64,000 nucleotides of DNA from Loxodes magnus. Its lineage: Eukaryota > Ciliophora > Karyorelictea > Loxodida > Loxodidae. The translations under genes and the position numbers were made by a program. Shown one piece after another: positions 1 through 12,416 of this stretch (within the stretch, counting starts at the first letter, position 1; every line of letters starts with the position of its first letter). Under the pieces are notes generated by a model that was given only the letters and a program-made list of their open reading frames with translations, had not been told where the DNA came from and ran no database searches. The stretch covers positions 55,429 to 119,428 of the forward strand of contig CAMPDV010001330.1 in the NCBI GenBank assembly GCA_946699065.1, given 5' to 3'.

Positions 1-905
1 CTAATAGATTAAAGCAATGTCTAAAAGTAGTACTAATTTATCTGTGATTTAATTACTATTAATGCTGAGATTGTACTTAGTTAGCAAGTGTACAAAAACA
101 ATTATTATAAGCTTCCATAACTCTTTTCTTGAGCTAAATAAGATAATATTTAATAATAAAATTCTTTAATCTTTTATGGGTGCCAAGAAGTTGCCAACTT
201 ATGAAGGATAAATAATCTTATAAAAATATCTTCACAAATTTTGGAAATTAAAAAAATACATAAGCTAAAGAAAAGCATCGAGATTTTAATAAGAACGCAT
301 AAATAATGTTCAGATAAGTAAAAACTTTAATTAATCCGAAAATACGTAATTAGATGAATTTGAATTATGAGTAACAATAGCAATTTATTTAAAATTGAGA
401 AAATTAAGTTTTTGACAATCATTCAAATTTGAATAAAGAAGAGATTGAAAATTCAAATAGAAACATTAATAAAATATATAAAAATAAACCTTTTATTATA
501 TATTTTGATCTCCGTCTCTTATAAGAAACGCCTCTTTTTTAAGAATCTGAAATTAAAAAAATAATAAATCAATTAGCAAATAACAAAGCCTCAGGTAGTG
601 ATGGTTTAATAGCAGAATCAATTAAATATGGAGAATAGAAATTACATAATATAGTAACAATTTTAGTAAAAACATGCTAAGAATACTCACTATACCAAAT
701 GAATTGAAAAGAATTAATATTTTACCTATCTTCAAAAAGGAAGTAAAAGTGTCTGAAGTAATTGAAGACCAATAGCCCTACTAAATTGCTTTCTTAAAAT
801 ATATGATAAAGCATTAACTTAAAGACTATATAATTTAATATATTAAAGAAATATAATTCATTATTGAGTATCTTAACCTATGGAAATAATCTATATTTAA
901 AATTC
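1..905 (+). mobile_element. LINE family X, internal fragment (start of reverse transcriptase)
   Basis: With TAA/TAG read as Gln, positions about 578-640 give NNKASGSDGLIAESIKYG, the opening motif of a non-LTR reverse transcriptase. The surrounding DNA aligns with 40440-40900 of the long LINE X copy, including the stretch that in that copy reads RNWRPIALIN. The fragment enters from the left edge and is lost after about 905, so neither element end is visible. Frame continuity is poor compared with the 36-42 kb copy, so this is a decayed relic. The 110 bases after it (906-1009) hold nothing I recognise. Confidence 0.75.
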
Positions 906-1009
906 CTAATAAAGAAACTAGCATTCATTACATTATAATAACTTTTTACAAAATCATTATTATGAATTTCAATTAATATACTCATATAAAAAAAAGGATA
1001 AAAATTAAG

Positions 1010-1844
1010 TTTATAGTCTTAGAAAAGAGCTCCAGGGTTCACTTGTTTTTGTTCCTGCTCTTTCCTGAACTAAAGGACTGCGTAGGACTACATTAGTCCG
1101 CCATCCTTGTCTCTCCCTCATCCACTAATTATCGTTATAGTTTCTTCTTCCATTTTTATAAAACTCGTTGTTTCTTGAGTTGTAGAATTTCTTTCTGTAT
1201 ACTTATCCTGTTCTTGTTGGTCATATTCTGAAAAGTTAGTCTAATATTTATTACTTGTTAATTTTTTCAATTTCTTGTTTCTTCCAGCATTTTTTCCAGC
1301 AATTATTTTTCTAGCATAAATAGCACCGAATCTTTTTGTGATAATAATTGATCTTATTTATTTCTTATTATTAGAATTCCGATTCGATTTCCATTGGGAT
1401 ATTTGATTATTAATCTTATTAATCTTATAATTTTTAAATTATTACTTGTTATTATTCTTGTTTTTCTTAAAGTTGCTTTATTTGATATTCAATTTAAGAA
1501 AAATGAAATTGGAACATTTGAGGGACTTCGTTAAATTATTTATCAATTTATTCCAATTTAATTACTATTTACGATTAGATTTTATTTAATGATTCATCTA
1601 TGGATGGGAATTATAGGTTTAATTATTCCATTAATTTTTCTAGTAAGTTTTCTAAATTTTCTATTTCTTATCTTTGCTTTTTCAAGTCATATTGGATATT
1701 TGATATCCTTTGCTGAACTGATTATGCAAAGGATTCCTTAGATTATTAATCTTTATCTTATTAAGGCTATTCTTCAATTAAATTAGGTTATTCTTATTTT
1801 TTCAAGTATTAGTTAATAGAGGTATACTATTTCTTAGGTGGCAT
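1010..1844 (-). mobile_element. Short single-ORF retroelement A1 (CCHC-protein type)
   Basis: The minus-strand ORF starts at 1844 with MPPKKQYTS and runs leftward through a Lys/Gln/Asn-rich, coiled-coil-like region. The 3' part (1020-1200) resembles the 3' part of A13 (43125-43300). The element has the size (about 0.8 kb) and single-ORF layout of the other short elements here, which I group as family A. I could not read the zinc knuckle cleanly, so this copy is probably degenerate. It lies directly against the LINE X fragment. Confidence 0.6.
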
Positions 1845-2104
1845 TTTATATAATTTAAAATAAAGATAAATAATTAGTAATAAAATTACAACAAATTAAA
1901 GCTTATTTAATTAAAAAAGTAAAATAAAATAGTAAATAAATAGATATTAATTTGTTATAATTTCTAAACTAGTTAGTTTAATTTAATTATGATTAAATAA
2001 ATATATTTTATTTATACTATATTCAAATTTTTTAAAAGTTAAGGAAAATAAACTAAAATTGATTAAAAATCTAAATTTAATTTTAAAAGCTAAAATAGAT
2101 ATTA

Positions 2105-2380
2105 AATTAAATTAAGATATGTTCACTTTTTGACCCTATCGAACACACATAATTGTTCAATTTTCTGCTACTCTTTACAATACCACTTATCTAATACTTA
2201 CTTTTCCTCAAGAAAGGCTAAAATGATGAGATCAGGATGGAATTATTTCGCATTTAAAGTTGAAAACTTCTAAACAGTGCTGATGCTCAGGATTAACTGC
2301 GCTCCTTCGCTTGCTTGAATGTGAATTACCGGAATCCGTAGTCAATTTCCAGCTTAACACCATTTTTTCATACCTAAGAC
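2105..2380. other. Unassigned island of higher G+C
   Basis: About 275 bases stand out from the A+T-rich surroundings in base composition. I found no tRNA-like folding, no promoter boxes I trust and no protein motif in six frames. It could be a remnant of a SINE, of a structured RNA or of a gene exon. No second copy exists in this window. The bases between A1 and this island (1845-2104) are A+T-rich without recognisable content. Confidence 0.25.
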
Positions 2381-3134
2381 AAATAAAAAACTTGAATTAA
2401 AAAAAACTTAAAATGATTTAAGATTTTATCTCAAGATAATTTAAAATTAGATTGAAATGAAAATAATGAACTAAAAATTAATAAATAGTAGCTAAATAAA
2501 GCAGACTATTAAATTAAAATATAACTAAAATTTAAATTAGAAATAGTTACAATAAAGTAAATTTAAATTAATTAAAATTAATCTAGGAAAACTGAATATT
2601 TGCTTAAAATAATTTTACTTAATTTGAGTTAGTTAATTTATCCTAAATTACTAAAACTTAAAAGTAAGTTTAATTTAAAATTATTTTAACTTAATATAAA
2701 ATTAGCAATCGATAAATTAAAACTGTATTTAAATTAACTAAATCAATTTTATTTTTAGATTTACCTGAAATATTATAAAATTAATTAGAAGGAAATATGA
2801 AATTAAATTAAAATTTAATCAAATAAATTATTTAATATGGACTTAAAATTTAGTAACTAAAGTATTTATTAAAATTATTTAGATTAAGAAAAGTAAAATT
2901 AAAGATAAAATTAATAAGAAATTAAATAATAGAAATAAATTTAAATTAAGACTAGTCTAAAAATAATTTTAATTGAAAAATATATTAAATTAGTTTTAAG
3001 ATAAATTAATTTTAAAATTAAATAAAGCTAAATCACAATTTAATAAAATTAAATAAAATTTAAATTATTTTATATAAATTAAGATAAAAATTAAATTTAA
3101 AATATATTATAGTTAAATTAATCATATATCATTA
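2381..3134. other. A+T-rich stretch without a recognised gene
   Basis: The stretch is dominated by short A/T words of the TAAAATTA type. Any frame gives Lys/Asn/Gln/Ile/Leu-rich text that cannot be told apart from a coiled coil. I see no motif, tRNA or repeat unit of fixed period. Confidence 0.4.
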
Positions 3135-4200
3135 AGATACTTATCGCCTTTCAGCTTAAAAGAAATTCATTAAATTCATTAAAATAACTGCTTGCCTTCT
3201 GGTTTAATTGAAGTTTTAAACGTATAAAATCTCCGTTTCTGTATGTCCTGTCCTTGCATTGTCCTTTTTCCTTAAATTCTCTCTTTTATATAATCTGAGT
3301 TGATAATTTTTTTTCCAGATTTTCTCATTTCCCGATGGAAAGAATTTCGTCGCTCGCTACTTCAGTTACTATTAGTTGACATTTCTCCAGATATTTATTC
3401 TTATTTTTTCTATTGGGGATATTTCCGCCTTAAATGTCAAGTGCTGTTGCAAATTTAGTATTTTTTTCTTACTCTAGGAAATGTCTTTCTCGTTTCTCTA
3501 TTTCAATTGGAGTTCTTTATGAAGGCTTCTAAAGGTTTTCTTATATTAATTTGAGTCTTTAATCTAGTTTTACTTCTTGTCTTGCTCTTGCATTATTCAA
3601 ATACATTCTCTAAACTTGCCATTTGATCATAAACTCCGATTTTAGCTCTTCGGTCTACCATATGGGCTTCATTATCTTATTCATGATTTATCAAATCCTG
3701 ATTTATTACAAATATCTCTTCCTTCTGGGAGTTTAATTCCTCTTCAAATTTTTTTTTGTTTTTAATAAGTTGATGAATCAACTGTTTCATCTAATCAGAT
3801 TCCATTTATTATATTTCCGTATTGTCTAAATCAAAGGTAATAGGATCTATATTGATCTATCGTACTTTACCTTCTTCGTTTATTTTTTATTTTTTCGTTA
3901 TTATTTTTATCGATTCAGTTGAATGGTCTCTTTTTTCAGTTTTCAATGGAGGTGTTGAGAGATGTGCTAACTTTTTTGTTCTGAATCTTTATTTCAGTTC
4001 TTACTTGTCTTTTGATGGAAGCGATCCGCTTTATTTTAATTTGTAGGAGTTATTTTTTTATAAGTTCTTCTAATCTATTAGATAATTCTGGTTATTTTTA
4101 TTAAGAAAAACGTTAAATTGAAGAAGACGTAATGAGAATATGTGTTTCTGGTTTTCTCTTCTGTTCTGAGGAGGTGGAAAAAGCCCTTCTTACCAGCCAT
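3135..4200 (-). mobile_element. Short retroelement A2
   Basis: The minus-strand ORF begins at 4200 with MAGKKGFF, matching the N-terminal block of related elements: MAEGLKKGFF (A12), MVEGFKKGFY (A7), MEGFKSGFC (A14) and MVSFKKGFY (LINE Y). Downstream codons drift in frame relative to those copies, so it is decayed. The 3' part carries the (G+C)-richer segment typical of the family. It lies head to head with A3 at 4258. Confidence 0.65.
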
Positions 4201-4257
4201 TTTATATTATATAAGATTGAATTTAATTATAAATTAGTTTAATAATTTAAAGAAAAA

Positions 4258-5105
4258 ATGTCGAACTTCAAAAATAAATTTTAACTCTTAATAAATAGTA
4301 GACTAACTTTTAGCGAAAATAGGAGGAGGAGAAAAAGCTTCAGAAAGTCGCTCAAGCACAAACACCAACACTAAAAGAAAAACTCAGTAAACAAATGAAG
4401 TCCGCTTTACCTCAAGAGATTACAGAATTCAATCCCTCTGGTCAGATAAGCATGGAATAACTCATCAAAGTAGTATTTAACCTCCAAGAAGAGGTCAGAA
4501 AGCTCAGAAAGGAGAATGAAAAGTTGATAGAAAAAATCCAACACGAAATTCATGATACCTTAAACCTCAGAATGGCCAATTAAGAGAGGGAGATCGATAT
4601 TCTTTGGAATTACTAACGAGAGTAATTTAGTTGGACGAATTCCCAAGTGGAGAGGATCCAAGTTTAGAGTTCTTAGACGAAAACAATTTACAGATTAAGA
4701 AGACACAGAATTAACTAGAACTGAAAGAAAAAATGGAGATTGAAAAGACTCCTCAAAAAATAAAGAAAGAAGAAAAAAAGGATTAAAATTTAGTAACTTT
4801 GCCATTATTGTAAAAGTAAATATCATCTGCAGAAACTGAGCCGAATTTTGTAAAGTTAAAGAAAATTATGACAGAAACAAATTTAATAACAAATAACGAT
4901 AAGGAAAATTAGATCTGATGCGTAAAGAATAGAGCGGTTTTTAGGTCAAAAATGGATTTGAAACCAGAGCAAGAAATTTGAAGATGGAATTACAATAAAA
5001 CAAGAATCTCGAGTACTAGAGCTTGTAAAAAACTAGATTCAATATTCAAAACTGTCTTCAAATGGTGATTTTTCGAACATTGCGGATATTCTAATAATAA
5101 TCATT
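4258..5105 (+). mobile_element. Short retroelement A3
   Basis: The ATG at 4258 opens a frame of which the stretch around 4400-4550 reads MKSALPQEITEFNPSG and then ISMEQLIKVVFNLQEEV. The same sequence occurs in A14 (about 47665-47770) and, reversed, in A9 (about 30560-30720). A weak zinc knuckle is present (CHYCKSKYH, with the last Cys missing). The element ends in an ATTCTAATAATAATCATTAT tail. Frame changes between conserved blocks show that it is decayed. Confidence 0.7.
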
Positions 5106-5987
5106 ATAATTAGTTTAACATAATAAGATTTTCAAGGCATTTAATAAAATTATGATAGAAATTTATTTATATAACATTCAAATAAAAATTAAGGGCTAAG
5201 TTTAGAGAAATAATTTAGTTCTTATCTAAGAAAAGCTATTTAACTTAGTTAAATTTTCGTAATTGATGCATTTAATATTTTTGTAATTATTCTAGCCTTA
5301 AGAGCAAAACATAACTTTTAAATAATATAAAGAGAATTACTAAGCAATTTTATAAAGAATAGGTTTGAATTAAAATAAATAAGTTTTACTTTTAGCATAT
5401 TAAGAAACATAGTAGCATAGTGAAACAATAAGTTTGAATTGAATGTTGATAGAATTTTAATTTAGAATATATTTGAATATTGTAAATAATGAAAAATAAA
5501 TATTAAAGTTTTGAATAGCTGCTGAAAACTAGATAAGTATTATAATATTAAATGTTAATATAATATACATAATTAAATAAAATAGAACTAATTATTTTAA
5601 ATTATACTTTGCTAAATTAATTTTATTTAGCTAACTTTATTTAGCTATTTTCTTATATTTAAAGCTCTTTTTAATAAATTTTTAAACTTAGCATTATAAG
5701 TTTTTGATTAAAGTTGGTAAAGTATTGTTTATTTAAGATTAGCATGTCTAAACATATGTGTAATTTAAAAATAAATGAGTTAAATATATAATATGTTTAT
5801 AATGTATTTAATATTAATGACTTATAATAATAACTAAAGTAGGAATTAAATAAATAGTAATAATAGGATAGATAAAACAAAGGTATTCAATAATAATAAG
5901 TAATTAGTAGATATCATGTATCATATCTCTATAGTACTATAGTATTACTATTTAATCTAACCTTTATATTATTATTCTCAACAAAAA
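5106..5987. other. A+T-rich intergenic stretch
   Basis: No motif, repeat array or RNA gene was recognised. A+T exceeds the window average. Confidence 0.4.
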
Positions 5988-6640
5988 ATGGAGAAGAACA
6001 TTCTTCTTTCTAAGAAATAACAAAGAAAAACAAGAAAACAAGTGACGAACGAGGAGCTAAAAAAGCAAAAACAGGATAGAGAATCTAGCTCGTCTTCAGA
6101 GGGAAAAGTAATGGTTGGTCCGAATGAAAAATAAAACCCTGAAACCAAAAATAACAATTTACTCCAAAGCGAAATGTCGTAAACTAACTTCAATTAATCA
6201 CAAAGAATGATCATAGAAGAAGATTAGCACAAAATGCAACACTAAGAAAAGTAAAATTAAATAAAAAATGATACAAACATAAACAAAAGAATTGAGATGC
6301 TGGAGAAAAAAGTTTTTTAAAAATAGAAATTAGAAAAACGATATAAAAATTGTTGGTACTGCTAATCTTGGTATCATTTACTAAGACATTGTAAGAAAAG
6401 AAGATAACTCAAGTACAATGAAGAATAAAGGACCTGAAGAAACTTAAACAAACTTTGGATTACTGAGTAAGGAATATATAAATAGAAACTATGAACAAGA
6501 AATTAAGAGAATCCTTCGTGGTAGCCGTCCACTTTAAAAAAAGGTCGTGGAGAACAACCACGGAAAAAAACTTGTCAGCAGAAACTGGTTGAAAAGCCAG
6601 GATATGCAAACTTTAATTTTACATTTAGTTAAAATAAATA
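5988..6640 (+). mobile_element. Short retroelement A4 with an apparently intact CCHC-protein ORF
   Basis: The ATG at 5988 begins MEKNILLSKKQQRKTRKQ. An acidic/serine patch (RESSSSSEGKVMVG, residues about 33-46) and a Lys/Gln/Glu-rich coiled coil follow. The zinc knuckle at about 125-138 is CWYCQSWYHLLRHC (C-x2-C-x4-H-x4-C). After it the frame meets TGA at 6435, but the text continues in frame as RNLNKLWITEQGIYKQKL, which matches A5, where that TGA is TGG. I therefore read TGA as Trp. The reading frame stays conserved with A5 almost to the tail. The 3' end has two stem-loops, the last with CTGG/CCAG arms, then an A+T-rich tail. It would encode a nucleic-acid-binding protein of the LINE ORF1 type. 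No endonuclease or reverse transcriptase is present, so it must be mobilised in trans. Confidence 0.8.
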
Positions 6641-6726
6641 AATAAATTATCATTCTCAAATATTTATTACACTATTTATTGCTTCATTATTAATACTACT
6701 TTAATAACTTTCAATTATATTATTAA

Positions 6727-8567
6727 ATGAGAAAAACCAGTTAAGACTACAGCCAAGAAAAAATATAGTAAGCAAGATAAATAGATTAGCATTATAGAGA
6801 GTAGTCTAATGCTTTAGAGGAACAGAAAACTATGCTTTAAAACTTAAACCTTTAGACTGACTAACAATCTTTAATAATACAAGAGTAGCTGATAAGTATT
6901 TAATAAGGATAACTTAAAATAGCAACTGATAATCCAAACCATCAACATTTTTAATAAAGTAATAAGGAAGTATAGCTGAAGGATTAATTACTACTAAGAC
7001 AAAGTTATTAGATAAGGATTTGATAAAATAACTATATTTTACATGAGATATTTAAGTTTGCTAGTAACAGAGATAAAGCTAATCTACAATAACTTAACTA
7101 GTATTTAAACTAATTATCATACCAGTTTAAATAACTAAAGATAGATAAATATAATGAAGATTATACTATTATTAAGAATAAAATCCAATGAGTTTTTAAC
7201 TAAATGATTAGATCAGAATTCTAGAGTATTACTATCAATTTAAAGGAATTTACTAATACTTCATGTGAATAAATTAACTAAGGAGTTACTAAATGCATTC
7301 TAGTCATACAAGATAAAGACTAAAGGCGCTTAAATAAAGTTGAAGAGATAGATATTAAAGCAAATTTCTAGAAGTTTGATTTATCATTTGTAAGCTTTTT
7401 ATAAAATTTAAGAAAAGTAACTCTATGTAATTTATAAATAGAAGAGTATAATTTAAGCTTTTTATAACTATTATCAAGTATAGAAACTATAGATATTTAA
7501 GGTATTGATAATCTAAAGGGTAATTTTCTAATGGATTACTGCTAAAACCTTAATATTAAAACTTTGAAAATTAATAGTAAAAGAATGAATTTAAGTCTAT
7601 TGAAAAAATTCTTAGATTTAAAGGGGAAATAGATAACGGAGATTATCATAAATCATAATGAAAACCTAGATTAGTTTATAAGTTATTGCCCTAATTTGAA
7701 AGTAATTGAACTATCCTAAACTGAAGACTCTAGGAATATTTTATAATGTATTAAGAGAAATCAAGTTACAAAGTAAAAATTGAAGCTCCAAACTTTGGTC
7801 TTGAAGTATTATCCTCTCTTCTATCTTAATAATTTGGTTAACTACAATATTTAGAAATATTTTGTTGCTAATACTTGAATGATGAAAGTTTTACTCTTTT
7901 ACTTAGAAACACTCCTAAATTAAAATCCCTTAGTATATGTTATTCCTCTATAAGTGATATAGCCATTAAGTAAATAGGAGATTATGGATAGAACTATGAA
8001 TAGCTATATCTTGTATAATTGCCATTTGTTTCTAATTTAACTTTATAATATATTTTCCCTAACTGTCCAAAACTTACAATGATAATGCTTTCAGATTTAG
8101 AAAATATAAGCAATTAAATATTCCAGACTATGAGTGAGAACTGTCATAAACTCTTAGGCTTGAGTTTACATTATTGCACTATTTAAAGCCAAGACTGATT
8201 AGAACAAATACAAAGAAACATACAATTAAAAAATTTAAGTCTTGTAGGAATGAATTTGAGTAATGAGGATGTTATAAGAATACTAAAATGCTATGAAGGA
8301 CTTCGAAAACTTAGTTTATTTAACAACAATCTTATCAATATAGAAGCATTTCCTATCTAAGACTTATAAGGAAATTAATTTGCTGTGTACAAGAGATTAC
8401 GTTATTTAAACATTGGTAATTCCAAGTTTACTTATAGAGAACTATAGCAATTACGTAAGTAACTTAAGAAAGTTAAAATTGCTCATAATAATTTCTAAAG
8501 TTTAGTAGACTGTAGCATTGATCTTAGCATTTTAGACTTTTAAAATACTATTTAAACTATTATTTGA
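6727..8567 (+). CDS. Leucine-rich-repeat protein
   Basis: The ATG at 6727 opens a Gln-rich coiled coil (MRKTSQDYSQEK...) of about 100 residues, followed by a long series of LRR units. Examples are LRKVTLCNLQIEEYNL near 7405, LKSLSICYSSISDIAI near 7922, LKNLSLVGMNLSNEDV near 8230, LRKLSLFNNNLINIEA near 8305 and LRYLNIGNSKFTYREL near 8400. Spacing of Leu and Asn fits the ribonuclease-inhibitor/F-box-like LRR class used for protein binding. The likely stop is TGA at 8565, and TGA also occurs inside as Trp (SQDWLEQ). The reading frame changes once between about 7770 and 7800, which is either an unrecognised short intron or a frameshift. The start follows closely after element A4, so regulatory sequence upstream is short. 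No partner gene is obvious. Confidence 0.7.
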
Positions 8568-8910
8568 TTAGCTATCTAATATATCTTTAATATAGTAATT
8601 CTACATAATAGTATTTTGATATATTGCTAAAAGAGTGGTATAAAATAAGCTTTATAAAACCAGGTGGAATGATAAATTTATATTGTCCTTTATGAAACCA
8701 CTTTTGTAATTATGATGAACCACTTAGGATGTTTAGCTTGTATTGATATTAATAATATACTAAAGTATATAACCAAAAGTGTAACAAAAAGTAAAGCTAA
8801 AAATAATGGATTATAAGAGATTTTGGAAAGTGATATTTATTAGAATTCTTATAATGTAGCATATCAGATTTAAATTAATTTGAATTAATCTATTTTTTAG
8901 AAATAATGAG
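8568..8910 (+). other. Region after the LRR gene with a cysteine-containing fragment
   Basis: Near 8669-8745 one frame reads MINLYCPLWNHFCN and an adjacent frame HLGCLACIDINN. Together they resemble a decayed zinc-binding segment, but I cannot place it in a family. Nothing else is recognisable. Confidence 0.2.
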
Positions 8911-9147
8911 AGGTTTGGAAAGTAGAGTGATATCGTGTTGTGCTCCAGACACAGTTGCTAGGGAGCTCCATACTATGAGCAGCAGGTTTCAAACCCCTAC
9001 CAAGAGAGGATAATTTCAAAGATAGTGTTCCCTTCAGAAAATAACTCAGATCTGGGACTTTCTTAGCGAAAGGAAAGGAACTTGTTACTAGCCATAAAAC
9101 CAGAAAGTTCAGTCAAGAAGGTAAACTCCCACCATCTTTTTAATTAT
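8911..9147 (+). mobile_element. SINE family S, copy 1
   Basis: This (G+C)-richer segment shares most of its length with 24362-24619. Shared blocks include GGGAGCTCCAT, TTCAA-CCCCTACCA, GGAAAGGAACTTGTT and ACCAGAAAGT, and both end in CCCACCATCTTTTTAATTAT. The central GTTTCAAACCCC resembles a tRNA-type B box (GGTTCAANNCC), and the terminal T5 fits a Pol III stop. These features suggest a short interspersed element derived from a small Pol III RNA. I see no clear target duplication around this copy. The second copy is more complete. Confidence 0.6.
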
Positions 9148-9649
9148 GCAAATGTTCTCATTAGATGTAAAACTAAGTTGAGATAAATAAAAAAAGCTAA
9201 AATTTAATTAAAATACAGCTAATCTAATATCTAATAATATTTATCAATTTAATAGATATATTTACCATACTTTCTTAAGATAAATTACGAGGCTAATATG
9301 TATATGATTCAAAACAAATTTCAGCAAATTTTTTTATAAGAGAGTAGTAGTTAAGAAATTAAAAAAATATAAGTTGCTATTACTTAGAATAGAAAAAAGC
9401 ATTTATTATAAAAACTAAAATTTTTAAAGATAATAACTTATTAAGTTACATTTTTAGATTCAAAAAGTATAAACAAAAATTTTTTATTTAAAATTGCAAA
9501 AATGAACTCATTTTTATATAAACCTGTGAAGTTAAAATGATTCTGATTTATATTTAACAGAAATATTTCTACAGATGAAAAAAATTATTACAATGATATT
9601 GTCTGTATTATATTAAGAAGAAAATTTAAATCTTAGAAACAGTAAAAAT

Positions 9650-11026
9650 ATGCAAATAATAATGATTTAATAATTTGAAATTTATATTAAAGATTAATTG
9701 GAAAGTGATGATGAAGATTAATTTTAAAATATTTGGTAAAGATTAATAGACAATAAACATTTTACTATAAAATTAGCTTATAAATTCAGTAAAAAGACTA
9801 GAAAATGAAAAATAAAAAATAAAGTTAAATTAAAAATATTAGAAAATATAGATATTTCAATTATAAACTAAAATAAAAAATTAGTAACTTAATTTATTTA
9901 ATTTTGTAAAGCAAAATATCTAATGTATATTTCTTTTATTAGGATCAACTGTAATATAAAAATTTAAATTATTAAAAGTATTTAACAATATGCTATTATT
10001 AATTAAGTAAAATCCTGGAAATTACAGGAAAATAGGCTAAAAATTAAACGTATTAGCACCTTATTCGTTACATAATTTACCAGCCTTTAGTAATTATTTA
10101 ACTCTTTGAAAATAAAAATTAAAGAAAAAATGAAAATAAAATAGATTATTAATAGTAGACTAAATAAATGTGTTAACAACTCATATTCTTGTAAATTATA
10201 AATTTAAGATTAAACTAATAAGGTACCATTGGAAGTTACAATTTAATATATGTTGGTGCCTTAGGATTAATACTACATATATGAAATTTCATTACATTGA
10301 TTTAAAAAGCATTCAAAAATTGTTCAGATTTAATAGTAGAACTGCTATACTTTTACTAAATAGAAATAGTATTTACTTACGATAAGAAATAAAATAATAA
10401 ATTAAGAATTTTATTAAAATCTTTAAAAAGTAAGAAATGGTCTAATAGATGAAAATAATATAACTATATTGACACATAAAACACTAAATTAATAGTATAT
10501 AAAAAGAAAATTTACTTCCAATTTATAGTACAAAAAATAAATACTTTTAATTTAATTATTTTTAGGCTTTTACTAAAGAAAATTTAAAAGAAGCATATTT
10601 TCAGATTTATCTATAATAGAATCTTAAAGTGAAAGAGCTTTAGATTAATAAAGGCAGATAAACTTGAGGAAATTAACAAATTTTAATTTTATTAATTTAA
10701 AGCTTGGCAAGCTAATAGAATTAAAAATAATAGAAAAATAAAAATAAAAACAAAAAATTAAAAAAGTAATAAAAAACTTAATAATATAACGTAAGAAATT
10801 AAAACTTAATAAAATAAATAAAAAGCAATTATAACTGATTATAAGCAAACACCATTTGAATGTACTTATGAGAATTTATTGATACTATTTTTAATATCTT
10901 ATTAGTAATAATAACTTAGAATAGGAAAATTCATTCATATATTAATACATTTTATTTCTTAATTCTTTTAATAATGAAGATTAAATTATTTGGTTATTTT
11001 ATGAAATTATAATATATTTAAACTGA
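9650..11026 (+). CDS. Hypothetical protein, 458 codons
   Basis: A single frame runs from ATG 9650 to TGA 11024 with only a few internal TGA codons. It begins MQIIMIQQFEIYIKDQLESD and is rich in Lys, Ile, Asn and Gln, with a Leu-patterned segment near 10640-10720 (LRKLTNFNFINLKLGKLIEL). I recognise no family. In this genetic code almost any frame is open, so length proves little. The main support is the ATG-to-TGA span and few TGA codons. The flanks 9148-9649 and 11027-11458 are A+T-rich without recognisable content. Confidence 0.3.
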
Positions 11027-11458
11027 ACATTTTAGAATTAAATGTATCTTAACTATCTAATCTATAAAAGGTTATTAAAATATCTTGATTTTCGAATACA
11101 TAAAATAAGTATTTTAAGTAAAATTTAAAATTTTTTATAAGAAAGTTCTTTTTAATTTAGCAATTAAAATAATCAAAATAGCCATGAAGAAGTAATTTTA
11201 TATTCTAAAGCTTATAATTAAACTACCTTCTATGTCTAGTAAATATTAGTAGCTAATAGTTTTTATTAAAATTACCTGAGGAAATAATTTAATAAAACTA
11301 GATTAAAAATAATCAATTTATTAATAATTTAACAGCATTTATTATGAGTAAAAAACAATATTCTAATTGCTTAAATATATAACTAAATTTCTAGCCAAGT
11401 AATTTAGAGGAAATAATTAATTATATTTCTTTAATATATTAAATTATATTAAAAAAAA

Positions 11459-12300
11459 ATGGATTAATCTCTTCGACTCTAAAAAAATTAACTTAGAAAC
11501 CTAAAGAGAAAAGCGGCAAAAGAAATTTAGAAAAAATAATAACAATAGGAGGAGTCAAGCTCTTCTTCAGAAGGTAAAGTTATGGTAGGATAAATAGAGA
11601 TAAGCTAACCTAAAAACGAAACTAATCAAAAACTTTAAATTTAATTAGACCAAATGTAAAAAGTAATCTCAAATTATGAAGAAACAACTTACAACTTAGG
11701 CGAAAAAATACGGGAACTAATGAGTAACATAGAAGATTAGAACAACGAATTACTAATACTTAGAAGATAACTTATTTGTAGCAAATTAATAACGGAAGAA
11801 TAACTCTGAACTTAATCATAATAAAATTTTAAATACGACACAAAAATGGAAATAGAAAAAATACCAATAGAATTAAAAACAGAATTGAATCCAGAAAAAG
11901 AAATGATTGCTACAAGTTTCATTAAAAGATTAGAAAATATAGAAAATAAATTATCATAAAAAAGAACGAAATAAAGACAATAATACAAACTTTGTTGATG
12001 TTGCAAATCAAATCAACATATTTTAAAAAACTGTTGATAATGAAAGAAAATAAACGAATAAGAGCAGAAAAGAACATGGAGACAACTCAATAAACTATGA
12101 ATAACTCCAACAGGGATCTACAAATAAAAGCTTTTTGCAAGACCACTCGAACGGTTACAGTGGTAACCTTCCACTTAATAAAAAGGTCGTGGATCACACC
12201 CACATTAAAAAAACTGTCCGCAGGAACTGGTTGCAATTCCAGAGAATGCAAAACTCTACTAACTTTAAGTATATTATTATTATTATTATTATTATTATTA
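11459..12300 (+). mobile_element. Short retroelement A5, best-preserved CCHC-protein ORF
   Basis: The ATG at 11459 opens an unbroken frame of about 260 codons. It begins MDQSLRLQKNQLRNLKRKAA, then has the serine patch EESSSSSEGKVMVG, a coiled coil and the knuckle LCWCCKSNQHILKNC, in which W is TGA. RTWRQLNKLWITPTGIYKQK follows. Relative to A4 the two Trp codons are swapped: TGG then TGA here, TGA then TGG there. The frame remains similar to A4 through WQPST..KGRG right up to the 3' stem-loop (CTGG/CCAG arms) and a (TTA)n tail at 12270-12300. No TGA occurs before the tail, so termination would depend on position near the mRNA end. Confidence 0.82.
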
Positions 12301-12416
12301 CATAAAAATAGATAATAATTTTCTATTTAAATTGGTTTTAATAGATAAAAAAATTAATTTATTTCTTTAGTGTATAATTACTTCTTATTTAAATAAAGAG
12401 AAGCTTTATTTTAAAA

